Shown one piece after another: positions 31,175 through 39,969 of a stretch of DNA of 64,000 nt. Position 1 is the stretch's first letter. Every line of letters begins with the position of its first letter. Location: positions 1 to 64,000 of the forward strand of contig NZ_LMKN01000012.1 of NCBI RefSeq assembly GCF_001421535.1, written 5' to 3'. Position numbers and translations under genes: made by a program. Origin of the DNA: Sphingomonas sp. Leaf20. GTDB lineage: Bacteria; Pseudomonadota; Alphaproteobacteria; Sphingomonadales; Sphingomonadaceae. The notes beneath the pieces are model-generated. The model did not search any database. It was not told where the DNA came from and was given only the letters and a program-made list of their open reading frames with translations.

Positions 31175-32320
31175 TCAGGCAAGGGACGTGGTCATTCGGT
31201 CCGCCGAAGCACGCCAGGCAACCTTGTGAGCATCCAGCCAGTTGTCGTCGTAATACGTACAGCCATAGCGGTCACCGCTGTCGCATAGCAGCGTGACGAC
31301 GCTGCCCACCTCTCCGGCGATGGCCATCTCCTCGATCAGCGCTGCGCACGCCCAGAGGTTCGTGCCGGTCGAGCCGCCGACACGCCGGCCAAGCCGGGCC
31401 GACAACGCCCGCATCGCGCCGATGCTGGCGCCGTCGTCGACCGCGGTCATGCGATCGATGACGCCGGGCACGAAGCTTGCCTCGACGCGCGGGCGGCCGA
31501 TCCCTTCGACGAGCGAACAGCATCCTTCCGGCAGCGTCGTGACGCCAGGGTTTGCATGGTGGCGGTGAAAAACCGAATGTACCGGATCGGCGACGCAGAG
31601 CAGCGAGGCGTGGCGGCGATAGCGGATGAAGCGTCCGATCGTCGCGGAGGTGCCCCCGGTGCCTGCGCCGCATACGATCCAGCTCGGCACTGGATGCTCC
31701 TCAGCCGCCATCTGGGCGAAGATGCTCTCGGCGATGTTGTTGTTGCCGCGCCAGTCGGTTGCGCGTTCGGCATAGGTAAACTGATCCATGAAGTGCCCGC
31801 CGATCTCCGCAGCCAAGCGGTGCGAGGCATTCCAGACGTCGCGCGGGTCATCCACCATGTGCGTCTCGCCGCCGTGAAAGCGGATCGCATCGAGCTTCGG
31901 CGCGGCGGTGCTGGCCGGCACGACCGCGATGAACCGTAATCCCAGCATCCGCGCGAAATATGCCTCGCTGACCGCGGTCGATCCGGACGACGCCTCGATA
32001 ATGCAGGTGTCGGGGCCGATCCACGCGTTGCACAGTGCGTAGAGGAAGAGCGACCGCGCCAGTCGGTGCTTGAGGCTTCCGGTCGGATGGGAACTCTCGT
32101 CCTTCAGGTAGAGCATGATGCCGGGAAAGCGTGGGAGATCGAGCCGGATGAGATGGGTGTCGGCCGAGCGCGTGGCATCCGCCTCGATCCGGCGCACAGC
32201 GCAGTCCCGCCATGCTCGCGCGCCCATCGCAGGCGCATTGTGGAGGCTATCGAGGGTTGCGGATATGGGGAGAGGGCGGTGCATGAGAGTGGAATTTCCG
32301 AATTGAGTGCTCATGGTCAT
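31175..32320 (-). CDS. PLP-dependent cysteine desulfhydrase / cysteine-synthase-like enzyme
   Basis: A 381-residue fold-type II PLP enzyme. K84 in SHPTGSLKHRLARS is the Schiff-base lysine, SSGSTA (111-116) is the substrate loop and GAGTGGT (218-224) binds the PLP phosphate. It differs from CysK in its long N-terminus and in lacking the usual CysK sequence around the lysine, resembling Cds1-type L-cysteine desulfhydrases that split cysteine to sulfide, pyruvate and ammonia. A divergent Lrp-family regulator 141 bp away fits a cysteine-responsive catabolic gene. Another beta-elimination substrate is possible. Confidence 0.82.
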   Translation of the reverse strand: MTMSTQFGNSTLMHRPLPISATLDSLHNAPAMGARAWRDCAVRRIEADATRSADTHLIRLDLPRFPGIMLYLKDESSHPTGSLKHRLARSLFLYALCNAWIGPDTCIIEASSGSTAVSEAYFARMLGLRFIAVVPASTAAPKLDAIRFHGGETHMVDDPRDVWNASHRLAAEIGGHFMDQFTYAERATDWRGNNNIAESIFAQMAAEEHPVPSWIVCGAGTGGTSATIGRFIRYRRHASLLCVADPVHSVFHRHHANPGVTTLPEGCCSLVEGIGRPRVEASFVPGVIDRMTAVDDGASIGAMRALSARLGRRVGGSTGTNLWACAALIEEMAIAGEVGSVVTLLCDSGDRYGCTYYDDNWLDAHKVAWRASADRMTTSLA

Positions 32321-32461
32321 CTAGACGAAGATGCGGTGGAGAGGCGTGCAAAGGTCAGCGCATATAGAGATTACTCTGCACGTCTGACCTGCCTTTTGCA
32401 GATATGACGCACACGGTAAGCGTGCCCCTCGGATCAGCACAACATCATCGGAAAGAAGCCC

Positions 32462-32938
32462 ATGTCGATCGACTCCCGCGACATCGCCTGCCTCTCGCTT
32501 CTCCAGACGGATGCGGAACTGCCTGTGCAGGCCATCGCCGACCGTATTGCGCTGTCGCCATCGGCAACCTCGCGCCGGATCACGCAACTGCGCCAATCGG
32601 GTTTCATTTTGCGGGTTGTGGCGTTGCTCGACCGCCGCCTGCTGCGTGTGCCGACCACGATATTCCTCACCGTTCGCGCCGTTCACAACGAAGAATGGAC
32701 ACAGCGCTTCAGGAACGCTGTTGCCGCCATACCCGAGATCGTCGAAGCGCATCGGCTGGCAGGCAATCTCGACTATATCATGCGGATCGTCGTGCCGGAC
32801 GTCGAAGCCTATGACCAGATCTACAAGCGCCTTATCGCGGACGTGCCGATAACTGAGGTCAGCGCCTATTTCTCGATGGAGACGTTAAAGGAGGAGACGG
32901 CATTGCCGCTGAACCATGTAGACGCAGCCGGAAGGTAA
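32462..32938 (+). CDS. Lrp/AsnC-family transcriptional regulator
   Basis: A 158-residue Lrp protein with an N-terminal helix-turn-helix (ALSPSATSRRITQLRQSGFI, ~28-48) and a C-terminal RAM ligand domain (~70-150, HRLAGNLDYIMRIVVPDVEAY). It is divergent from the PLP enzyme. Lrp members such as DecR/YbaO and CuyR control cysteine detoxification from just this position, so cysteine is the likely effector. Confidence 0.92.
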   Translation: MSIDSRDIACLSLLQTDAELPVQAIADRIALSPSATSRRITQLRQSGFILRVVALLDRRLLRVPTTIFLTVRAVHNEEWTQRFRNAVAAIPEIVEAHRLAGNLDYIMRIVVPDVEAYDQIYKRLIADVPITEVSAYFSMETLKEETALPLNHVDAAGR

Positions 32939-32977
32939 TTCCGTTGGTTCCGATGGGGCAGTGTAGATGACAATCGC

Positions 32978-33006
32978 CTTCCCGTTTCACCATCGTTTTC
33001 GGGACA
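32978..33006. repeat. 29-bp dyad ending in GGGACA (copy 2 of 3)
   Basis: The left arm is CTTCCC and the right arm GGGACA (33001-33006). With one flanking base on each side it matches copy 3 at 44119-44147 in 22 of 30 positions, including ACCATCGTTT. It is followed within 50 bp by the dispersed repeat at 33051-33094. Confidence 0.5.
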
Positions 33007-33024
33007 GCCGGCGGGAGAACTAGT

Positions 33025-33059
33025 GGCAGCTATCCGCGTCGACGTGTCCGATAGCTGCC
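33025..33059. repeat. Inverted repeat GGCAGCTATC / GATAGCTGCC
   Basis: Perfect 10-bp arms at 33025-33034 and 33050-33059 with a 15-bp spacer containing GTCGAC. It lies after the Lrp gene and before the convergent Rrf2 gene, so a terminator-like hairpin or a remnant of a repeat element is possible. Confidence 0.55.
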
Positions 33060-33094
33060 CGGCAGGAAAGTCCCCATTTGACGCCATTCGGGAC
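33051..33094 (-). repeat. Dispersed intergenic repeat, second copy
   Basis: The minus strand reads GTCCCGAATGGC then TGGGGACTTTCCTGCC, matching 8232-8272 on the plus strand. Both copies adjoin a GGGACA dyad. Confidence 0.5.
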
Positions 33095-33121
33095 GGCCCG
33101 CTCGTTCCCAGAAGTGGATCG

Positions 33122-33580
33122 TTATTGAGAAGGACGTTGGTTCAGCCAGTTGCCAACGCTACCACCACGATCATTGAAGGTCTCAACGAGTGCGGCAAGG
33201 CTGATCGACCCCAACCGTGCGATCAGGAGCCGTTCGGCTTCCTCAAGCGCATCGCCCAAGGCTTCGTTGACGACGCTGGCGACTTGGCACCCAGGCTCGG
33301 GATGCTCGATTCCGATTGCAAACAGGCGAGGGCCGCCAACGGCACGATGCACGTCCAAGAGGGTCACTGCATTCAGATCGGCCGCGATGGCCCAACCACC
33401 GCCGTGTCCCTTTTCTGATTTGACATAACCCGCATCACGCAGGCCCGACATCGTGCGACGGATCAGGACAGGATTGGTCCCGAGCATCCGAGCGATTGTC
33501 TCTGATGTCATCGGACCATTGTGCCGCGCCATATGGATCAGCACGTGCAACATACGAGAGAGGCGACCGTCGTTCCGCAT
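33122..33580 (-). CDS. Rrf2-family regulator without iron-sulfur ligands
   Basis: A 152-residue Rrf2 protein (MRNDGRLSRMLHVLIHMARH, helix-turn-helix TSETIARMLGTNPVLIRRTM, wing SEKGHGGGWAIA). Iron-sulfur Rrf2 members such as IscR use three Cys in the middle; only one Cys is present here (EPGCQVAS), so this is of the YwnA/HypR thiol- or redox-type. The start at 33580 is chosen at the family's usual N-terminus; the frame opens 15 codons earlier. It is divergent from the methyltransferase at 33666, its likely target. Confidence 0.85.
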   Translation of the reverse strand: MRNDGRLSRMLHVLIHMARHNGPMTSETIARMLGTNPVLIRRTMSGLRDAGYVKSEKGHGGGWAIAADLNAVTLLDVHRAVGGPRLFAIGIEHPEPGCQVASVVNEALGDALEEAERLLIARLGSISLAALVETFNDRGGSVGNWLNQRPSQ

Positions 33581-33665
33581 GAGGCCATCATCGTGGCTGG
33601 CATCGACTTGGCAAGCCTTGGCCATCTCGATACCTGAAGAGTTGCGTGATTCGGGGGCTTTAGTG

Positions 33666-34442
33666 ATGCGTAACGAGGTCGACCACTGGGACAGCGCGGC
33701 TGAGCGCTACGAGAAAACGGCGCATCCTTACACGGCGCGCTATGTCGAGGCCGCACTGGCTCATGTACCATTGACGCATGCGTCCCGTGTGCTCGACATT
33801 GCCGCTGGTACCGGCGCGCTCGCCTTGGCGGCTGCGCGGACGGGAGCCCGGGTTCTCGCAACCGACTTCTCTCCAGGCATGGTCGCGCGCATCGCGGCGA
33901 AGGCGGTGCCAAACGTCGAAGCGCGGGTGATGGATGGTCAGGCGCTCGGGCTGCCCGACGCCGGTTTCGACGCGGTGTTCTCAATCTTCGGCGTGTTCAT
34001 GTTCCCGGATTGGCGGAAGGGACGCGCCGAGATGGCACGCGTTACCCGCCCCAACGGATACGGCGTCGTCGCGGTCTGGCAAGATCGCGGTGCCGGCGCC
34101 TTCATGCTGTTGGGTAAGCTGATCCAGAAACTGTTTCCTGAGCGCGATCTATCCGCCATGCCGGATGCCATGGCGATCCTCAGCACGGCAGAAGGTCTGT
34201 CCGGCGAGCTGCTCGAAGCAGGCTATCGTCATCCGCAAACTGAGCTTGTGACCCGCGACTTCGACCTCGACATGGCAGCGTTGAACGACCTCGACGCGCT
34301 GTTCGGCCCATCGCCCGACTGGAAGAGCCTCAACGCTACGCAGAAGGGTATGATCGTCGCCGAGCTACGTCAGATGGCTGGCGATCGGCCACAGCTTCCG
34401 ATCCCTTCAACCGCATTGATCGGCGTGGCGCGACGGAAATAA
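33666..34442 (+). CDS. Class I SAM-dependent methyltransferase
   Basis: A 258-residue methyltransferase of the UbiE/Methyltransf_11 kind. Motif I is VLDIAAGTGALALAAA (~42-57), the acidic motif II region is VLATDFSPGM (~63-72) and VMDGQALGLPDAGFDAV is the post-motif. The substrate is not evident. The start at 33666 lies 85 bp from the divergent Rrf2 gene; the upstream extension is that gene's shadow. Confidence 0.88.
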   Translation: MRNEVDHWDSAAERYEKTAHPYTARYVEAALAHVPLTHASRVLDIAAGTGALALAAARTGARVLATDFSPGMVARIAAKAVPNVEARVMDGQALGLPDAGFDAVFSIFGVFMFPDWRKGRAEMARVTRPNGYGVVAVWQDRGAGAFMLLGKLIQKLFPERDLSAMPDAMAILSTAEGLSGELLEAGYRHPQTELVTRDFDLDMAALNDLDALFGPSPDWKSLNATQKGMIVAELRQMAGDRPQLPIPSTALIGVARRK

Positions 34443-34674
34443 TTCGCGAGATCGCACCAAATGGCTTCGATCACCAACCCTGCCGTCATTCTCGGAACTG
34501 CATTCCGAAGAGACATCGGCCGTCTTTGTCGTCGTTCCCAATCGAAAAGCCGAAATGAAGATCTAGCCTCCACTTACAGGGCGCAAGGCAAAGTATAAGC
34601 TATGATGGACCTGCTCGGGTTGATCGCCGCGCATTAAACGTACCTCAATGTCGGTCGCAATCGCTATTCGTGAA

Positions 34675-35244
34675 TCAGTTGGCGCCGGGAGGATAGGTGA
34701 GCGCAATCATTTGAGACAGGGCACGATCAGTGTGGAACGGCGTTCGTGGCTCGGTTGAAAACGAGGCTAGCCAGACTCCGTCGGCCGCCAACCGGACCAC
34801 CTCACACATTGCATTGCTGTCCGTCGCTTCATGAATTTGGATTCTTTCCGCCAGCCACTTGCTCCAGTGGGTTTGCAACTCCGGATCGGCAAGGATTGTC
34901 ATCGACATCCCCGCTGAGGGATTGTCCTTTCCCAATGCCTGGTCATGAAAAACAGCCCGAACATAGGCCCTGGTGAAACGGCCATGCTCTACGGGGTCGT
35001 CGACCATAGCGGCAGAAATTGCCTGGTCGAAGTGATCGAGGAGCTCCTGGAACATCGCATGGATGAGGGCCTGCTTGTTGGGAAAATGGTGAAATAGCCC
35101 ACCCTTCGTCACACCCGCACTGCCCGCGACGGCGCTAAGGGTAACCGCTGCAAGCCCATGCGCGGCCGCAAGTCTGGCAGTGCTGTCGAGTAGGGCGCGC
35201 CTTACGCCCTCTGGGTCCTTCTTCCGCTCGAATGCACTGGTCAA
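34675..35244 (-). CDS. TetR-family repressor of the adjacent SMR pump
   Basis: A 189-residue TetR protein with an N-terminal helix-turn-helix (LSAVAGSAGVTKGGLFHHFP, ~34-53) and a TetR_C-like ligand domain. The start is a TTG at 35244 that overlaps the SMR stop (TTGA); the long frame upstream is the pump's shadow. Co-transcription with an SMR gene upstream suggests it represses that pump and is released by a cationic or lipophilic compound. Confidence 0.85.
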   Translation of the reverse strand: MTSAFERKKDPEGVRRALLDSTARLAAAHGLAAVTLSAVAGSAGVTKGGLFHHFPNKQALIHAMFQELLDHFDQAISAAMVDDPVEHGRFTRAYVRAVFHDQALGKDNPSAGMSMTILADPELQTHWSKWLAERIQIHEATDSNAMCEVVRLAADGVWLASFSTEPRTPFHTDRALSQMIALTYPPGAN

Positions 35245-35585
35245 TGTGTCATGCTCTTTGAGAAACCGTTGACGATCACGACACCGACTAGGATGAAACC
35301 AATGCCGATGACAGCAGGCATATTCAACCGCTGTTTGAAGACGATGACGCTCATAGCCGCGGTCAGAATGATCCCGAGGCCTCCCCATAGGCCGTACGCA
35401 ACGCCGAGCGGGACCTGGCGGAGGGCCTGCGCCAGCAGATAGAACGAGAGCGCGTAAAAGATAGCTGCGACCGTTGTCGGTCCGAGCTTCGTCACATGCT
35501 CGGAACGCGCCAGGAAGTTAGTCCCGGTAACTTCGAAGACGATGGCTCCGGCAAGAGCCACGTACGCTGCTGCAATTCCGCTCAT
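35241..35585 (-). CDS. Small multidrug resistance (SMR/EmrE-type) efflux protein
   Basis: A 114-residue four-helix membrane protein. E18 in AIVFEVTGTNFL corresponds to the essential E14 of EmrE, and LGVAYGLWGGLGIILTA is the conserved third helix. It works as an antiparallel dimer exchanging protons for cationic compounds or guanidinium. The TetR gene follows with a 4-bp overlap. Its subtype (EmrE-like, SugE/Gdx-like or a divergent third group) is not decided by sequence alone. Confidence 0.9.
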   Translation of the reverse strand: MSGIAAAYVALAGAIVFEVTGTNFLARSEHVTKLGPTTVAAIFYALSFYLLAQALRQVPLGVAYGLWGGLGIILTAAMSVIVFKQRLNMPAVIGIGFILVGVVIVNGFSKSMTH

Positions 35586-35728
35586 CTACTATCCAATCAG
35601 TAGCGCCGATGCCGCAACCGGCACGGCATCCTGGCTGCCAGATTACAGGATGGACGGGCAGGAACCGAACACGCCCCGCCTTGTTTGTCTTGCAACCGAC
35701 CGTCCGGTATGTTTAACGCGAGACCCCG

Positions 35729-37069
35729 ATGCCTGTTCCCAAGCCCCTGCATCACAGCCCCTATCTACCCTACGATGAGGGAGTGCAGATGTATAACACG
35801 GCTTGGGGCCACCTGACGCCATGGGAGTTTTCCGATTGGAAGGCTGAAACTCTATCCTGGAAGGAAGGCGTCTACTTTCACGCGGGACTTAACCCCAACC
35901 TTCGCAACGTCATCACGGGCCCCGACGCGCTACGCATGTTCAAGGAGACGTGCATCAACAGCTTCGAGAAGTTCTCCGTCGGAGCATCCAAGCATGGGGT
36001 GATGTGTAACGACTGCGGTAACACGATGGCCGATGGACTGATCTGGCGAACTGGGGAGGAAGAGTACGTCAACATGGGCCATGGCCCCTATGTCGACTAT
36101 CTTGCCCAAAGCGGCAGATATGACATTAAAGTCGACAATCGCGACGGCAAGACTTTCCTCTTCCAGATCGCCGGTCCCCATTCTCTCGCGGTGATGGAGG
36201 CGCTGACGGGTGAAAGCCTACGCGACATCGAATTCTTCTGGCATCGGCCAAGCGCGGTTCCTCAGGAAGCATGGCTAAAGCGCGACATAAAGGTGCGTAT
36301 CTACTGCGTCGGCGTCGCGCGAACCTTGGCTTACGAGGTTCATGGCGAGATTGATGATGCCGAGGCAGTGTACGAGGCCATACTGAAGGCAGGCGAGCCG
36401 TACGGCATCAAACGACTTGGGCTTCAAGCCTATGGAATGAACCACACCGAAGGTGGTTTCGCACAATCGTTTATCCATTTCCTGCACGCCTGGACCGAAG
36501 ATCAGGCCTTCATGGATTACATCGGTGATCAGTATTCTTCGATTCTCGAGGTGCTTCCGGGCAGTGCCGGCGATGACATCACAAAACGATATGCCAATCC
36601 GTATGAGCTAGGCTTGGGTCAAATGGTGAAGTTTGATCATGATTTCACGGGCCGCTCCGCTCTTGAGGCTGTGGCAGCCTCCAACCACCGCCGCATTGTA
36701 ACACTTGAATGGGACGATACGGACGTACTAGCGGTGCAGGCAGCACAGTTTTCACCGAAGTCGCGAGTGCAGTCGATGGACCCCGTTACCAATCAGGTCT
36801 GGCAAGGCTACATGTCGCGGACATTCTGCGATGATGTTCTAGTCGGTGATCGCATCGTCGGCATGTCGAGTGGACGAATGATGAGTCACTATTATGGCAA
36901 GATGATCTCGCTTGCGATTGTTGATGCTGATGTAGCAGCGCAAGGGAGCGTCATGGAAGTTCTTTGGGGAGACCCCGGTACCGATCAGATGCGTATTAGT
37001 GCCCGATCAAGCCGCTTCCCCTACATCGATCTCCCTCACAACAACAATATCGATGTCCATAGCATTTGA
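35729..37069 (+). CDS. Tetrahydrofolate-dependent aromatic O-demethylase (LigM/DesA-like)
   Basis: A 446-residue GcvT-fold protein. LigM (vanillate) and DesA (syringate) of Sphingobium SYK-6 are 471 and 462 residues. Landmarks include YNTAWGHLTPWEFSDWK, GVMCNDCGNTMADG and ELGLGQMVKFDHDFTGRSAL. These enzymes move the methyl group of a methoxy-aromatic to tetrahydrofolate in the cytoplasm. No metF, ligH or ring-cleavage gene is nearby, so it stands outside a pathway. An NmrA-like reductase and a TetR gene follow on the same strand and may be co-transcribed. The substrate cannot be named from sequence. Confidence 0.8.
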   Translation: MPVPKPLHHSPYLPYDEGVQMYNTAWGHLTPWEFSDWKAETLSWKEGVYFHAGLNPNLRNVITGPDALRMFKETCINSFEKFSVGASKHGVMCNDCGNTMADGLIWRTGEEEYVNMGHGPYVDYLAQSGRYDIKVDNRDGKTFLFQIAGPHSLAVMEALTGESLRDIEFFWHRPSAVPQEAWLKRDIKVRIYCVGVARTLAYEVHGEIDDAEAVYEAILKAGEPYGIKRLGLQAYGMNHTEGGFAQSFIHFLHAWTEDQAFMDYIGDQYSSILEVLPGSAGDDITKRYANPYELGLGQMVKFDHDFTGRSALEAVAASNHRRIVTLEWDDTDVLAVQAAQFSPKSRVQSMDPVTNQVWQGYMSRTFCDDVLVGDRIVGMSSGRMMSHYYGKMISLAIVDADVAAQGSVMEVLWGDPGTDQMRISARSSRFPYIDLPHNNNIDVHSI

Positions 37070-37115
37070 AAGCGGGGCGCCGACGGACAGTCGGTCGTGG
37101 AAAGAAGGTCTAGAC

Positions 37116-37949
37116 ATGAGCACAAAGCCTATCCTCGTCACCGGCGCTACCGGCAAAACCGGGCGCCGTGTCGTGAGGATTCTCCGTAGCCGCGGTCTGC
37201 CGTATCGCGCCGCGTGCCGTGAAGGAGATGTCTCGTTTGATTGGGACGACGAGGCAACGTGGCCTGACACCGTCCGTGATGTCGAGGTCGCCTATCTCGT
37301 CATCCCTGACTTGGGTAGCAACGAGGCGACGGCTAAAGCAGGCCGATTTGCCAAGCTGATGGCGTTGGCCGGTGGAAGGCGGGTCGTGATGGTTTCCACA
37401 CCTGACGACATGAGCGACTTCCACAGGCAGGTGAAGGCGACCGAGAGCGCCATCAAGAGCGCTGGTCTGGTGCTGACAAGCTTACGCTTGCGCTGGTTCT
37501 ATCAGAATTTCAGCGAGGACTTTCTACATCCGGCCGTGATGTCTGGTTCGCTACGCCTTCCCGCCGGCAACGGAATGGAGGCGTTTATCGACGCAGATGA
37601 TATTGCCGCCGTAGCGGTCGAAGCGCTGCTGAATGATAGTTTTGCGGCTCAAGATCACGAATTGACCGGCCCCCGCCTCATGAGCTTTGGGGACATCGCG
37701 GCCGATCTCTCGCGAGCCACAGGGAGACACATAACATATGCCCCCGTAACCCCTGAGCAATTCGTCGCAGAGCAAATTGCGGAGGGCGTCGATGTAGATT
37801 GGGCAAACCTTCTCGGCAATTTGTACCAAGTGATTTCAGTTGGAACGCTGGAAGCTACCAGCCTCGACGTCGGGCTGATACTGGGGCGGCCTCCCCGTGA
37901 TTTTGCAGACTTTGCGACGAAAGCGGCCCGCGAAGGCGCTTGGTGGTGA
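37116..37949 (+). CDS. NmrA-like NAD(P)-binding oxidoreductase
   Basis: A 277-residue extended short-chain-dehydrogenase-fold protein with an N-terminal Rossmann signature (ILVTGATGKTGRRVVRIL, ~6-23) and an NmrA-like body (LRWFYQNFSEDFLHP, FIDADDIAAVAVEALL). It lacks a clear YxxxK catalytic pair, as many NmrA-like sensors or quinone oxidoreductases do. The start at 37116 has an AAGAAGG ribosome site. It lies between the O-demethylase and a TetR gene. Confidence 0.85.
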   Translation: MSTKPILVTGATGKTGRRVVRILRSRGLPYRAACREGDVSFDWDDEATWPDTVRDVEVAYLVIPDLGSNEATAKAGRFAKLMALAGGRRVVMVSTPDDMSDFHRQVKATESAIKSAGLVLTSLRLRWFYQNFSEDFLHPAVMSGSLRLPAGNGMEAFIDADDIAAVAVEALLNDSFAAQDHELTGPRLMSFGDIAADLSRATGRHITYAPVTPEQFVAEQIAEGVDVDWANLLGNLYQVISVGTLEATSLDVGLILGRPPRDFADFATKAAREGAWW

Positions 37950-38105
37950 CTTATGGCGCGGCGATTGATCCACCGCCAGAGCGAACAGCTTACGTCAATG
38001 ACGGATTCCCCGGCGGAGGTAGGAGGCATTCAACTTGGTCGATTGAGTGATCGGGGCAATCGCAACTGGTTCGACATCCTTCGGTGCCATCTGCTACGGC
38101 ATAGC

Positions 38106-38666
38106 ATGGAAGCTGGAAGACCTAGGATGCGGCGGGACGCTGAGGCAAATCGCGAAAAGCTCGTGCTTGCGGCGAAGCGTTTGATGCAGGACCAAGGCGG
38201 AGACGTCTCGGTCGAAGTTATATGCGAACTAGCCGGCATCACTCGCGGCACGTTCTACCGAAATTTTCCAGATCGTGCGGCCCTCTACGAGGCGGTCCTT
38301 GAGCACGAGCTTGAAGACATGATCGCGGCGCTGGAGGTTCCTGCGGCCGATCCTTTGACCTTCCTTCGGCTTTTTGCCGAAATGATGATGGTCTACGACA
38401 AATTTCTGACTGTCCTGCCGGACATGGATGACTGCCGTACCAATCGAGCCAGCGAAGCCAAGATCATAGCTGCGATTGCCCCTGCTCTTGGGCGCGCTCA
38501 GGCAAACGGCGTCATTGCTTCGGATATTACAGGTGAAGACATCATGATACTCTGCCGGATGATCTCAGCGGACTGGAGGCTTGATCCGGTAGGAAGCAAG
38601 GAAGAGGCTCTCGATCGCCGGCTCGGATTGCTCCTTCGCGGCATATCTCCACGAGCCTCAGAATAA
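38106..38666 (+). CDS. TetR-family transcriptional regulator
   Basis: A 186-residue TetR protein (RMRRDAEANREKLVLAAKRL, helix-turn-helix VEVICELAGITRGTFYRNFP). The frame opens at 37953, but the family N-terminus begins near 38106, so the shorter start is preferred. It precedes the EmrAB-NodT operon on the same strand (94 bp) and follows the NmrA-like gene, so either could be its target. Confidence 0.85.
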   Translation: MEAGRPRMRRDAEANREKLVLAAKRLMQDQGGDVSVEVICELAGITRGTFYRNFPDRAALYEAVLEHELEDMIAALEVPAADPLTFLRLFAEMMMVYDKFLTVLPDMDDCRTNRASEAKIIAAIAPALGRAQANGVIASDITGEDIMILCRMISADWRLDPVGSKEEALDRRLGLLLRGISPRASE

Positions 38667-38760
38667 CCCTTTCAGTAAGCGTACACCCTTGTATAGGTTT
38701 CGCAAAACGCTTGCGGGACAAGCACTATCGGCGGGGCACTGCCATTCAGGGGAACCAGAT

Positions 38761-39969
38761 ATGGCAGACGATCGCCGTAGAAATGATGCCAATCACTCCG
38801 ACGCCGAGGACGGTGATCGGGAGGATCAGGACAGCCAGAAAGATCATGGCTCTACTGACGACGATGGTCCCGATACTGACGACGGTGAGCCGGAGGACGA
38901 TCGTACCGCTAAGGAAAAAGTCTCCGGTTGGCTGGAGACCCCGAAGCACCGCGTGATCGCGATCATCGCGGTGGTCGTGGTCATAGCCTTGGTGATCGGC
39001 GCTATCGTCTGGTGGTCGCAGGCTCGGAAATGGCAATCGACCGAGAACGCTTACATCCGGGGACCGGTCGCAAGGCTCTCTCCAGGCGTATCGGGAAACG
39101 TCACGCAGGTGTTCGTCGTCGACAATCAGATTGTACGGGCTGGTCAGCCGCTCGCAGCCATCAGCGTTGGTTCCTACGAAGTCGCCCTCCGACAGGCCGA
39201 GGCGGAAGTCGCAACCGCGCAGGCACAGGTGCAACAGTCGCAGGCGGCATTGGTCACGGCACGTGCCCAGGTGCGTCAGGCTGCTGCCACCGCTCGCGCC
39301 CGCGACGCCGAAGCCATCGCGGCAGACCGCGATTATCGCCGGTACGCCTCTCTCTCGGCAGGGGCAGTGGCGGAGGCCCAGCGCGACCGTGCTCGTGCTT
39401 CTGCTCAATCCGCGGTGGAGACGGCGCGAGCCGCTGACGAGACGACGCGGGCACAGGAAGCACGTATAGGACAGGCGATTGCCGACATCGCAGCGGCCCG
39501 TGCTCGCGTGAAGCAGGCCGAGGCGGCGCTTGCAAATGCACGTCTGCGGCGTGGCGACGCGATGGTCGTCGCGCCGATATCGGGGCGTGTGACGCAGTTC
39601 GATATCGAACCCGGCGACTATCTCGCACCCGGACAGCCGCTGGCCGCGATCGTCGGGCCTGCGCGCTGGGTGGAGGCCAACTTCAAGGAAGACCAGCTTC
39701 GACTTATGCGGCGCGGACAGGCGGTTGAGATCACGATTGCAGCATGGAGCGACTTCAAGCTGGCAGGGTACATCGACAGCTTCCAGGCAGGCTCCGGCGC
39801 GCAATTCTCGGCGCTTCCGCCCCAGAACGCGACCGGTAACTGGGTCAAGACCGTTCAGCGTGTACCGGTGAAGGTCCGCTTTCGCGAGAACGCGTTCCGC
39901 GAGTTCCCGGCCAAGGCCGACGTGGTTCCCGGCCTTTCGGTGACGGCAAGCGTCCGGGTCATGCCGTGA
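38761..39969 (+). CDS. EmrA/HlyD-type membrane fusion protein with acidic N-terminus
   Basis: A 402-residue periplasmic adaptor. Residues 1-50 are an unusually acidic cytoplasmic tail (repeated DDD, DGDRED, DDGEPEDD), then one membrane helix (~62-84). A biotin-lipoyl half (YIRGPVARLSPGVSG), a long Ala/Gln-rich coiled-coil hairpin (~135-250) and the second lipoyl half with beta-barrel (VVAPISGRVTQFDIEPGDYL) follow. It links the DHA2 pump at 39966 to the outer-membrane channel at 41498. The GTG start of the pump gene overlaps its stop. Confidence 0.9.
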   Translation: MADDRRRNDANHSDAEDGDREDQDSQKDHGSTDDDGPDTDDGEPEDDRTAKEKVSGWLETPKHRVIAIIAVVVVIALVIGAIVWWSQARKWQSTENAYIRGPVARLSPGVSGNVTQVFVVDNQIVRAGQPLAAISVGSYEVALRQAEAEVATAQAQVQQSQAALVTARAQVRQAAATARARDAEAIAADRDYRRYASLSAGAVAEAQRDRARASAQSAVETARAADETTRAQEARIGQAIADIAAARARVKQAEAALANARLRRGDAMVVAPISGRVTQFDIEPGDYLAPGQPLAAIVGPARWVEANFKEDQLRLMRRGQAVEITIAAWSDFKLAGYIDSFQAGSGAQFSALPPQNATGNWVKTVQRVPVKVRFRENAFREFPAKADVVPGLSVTASVRVMP

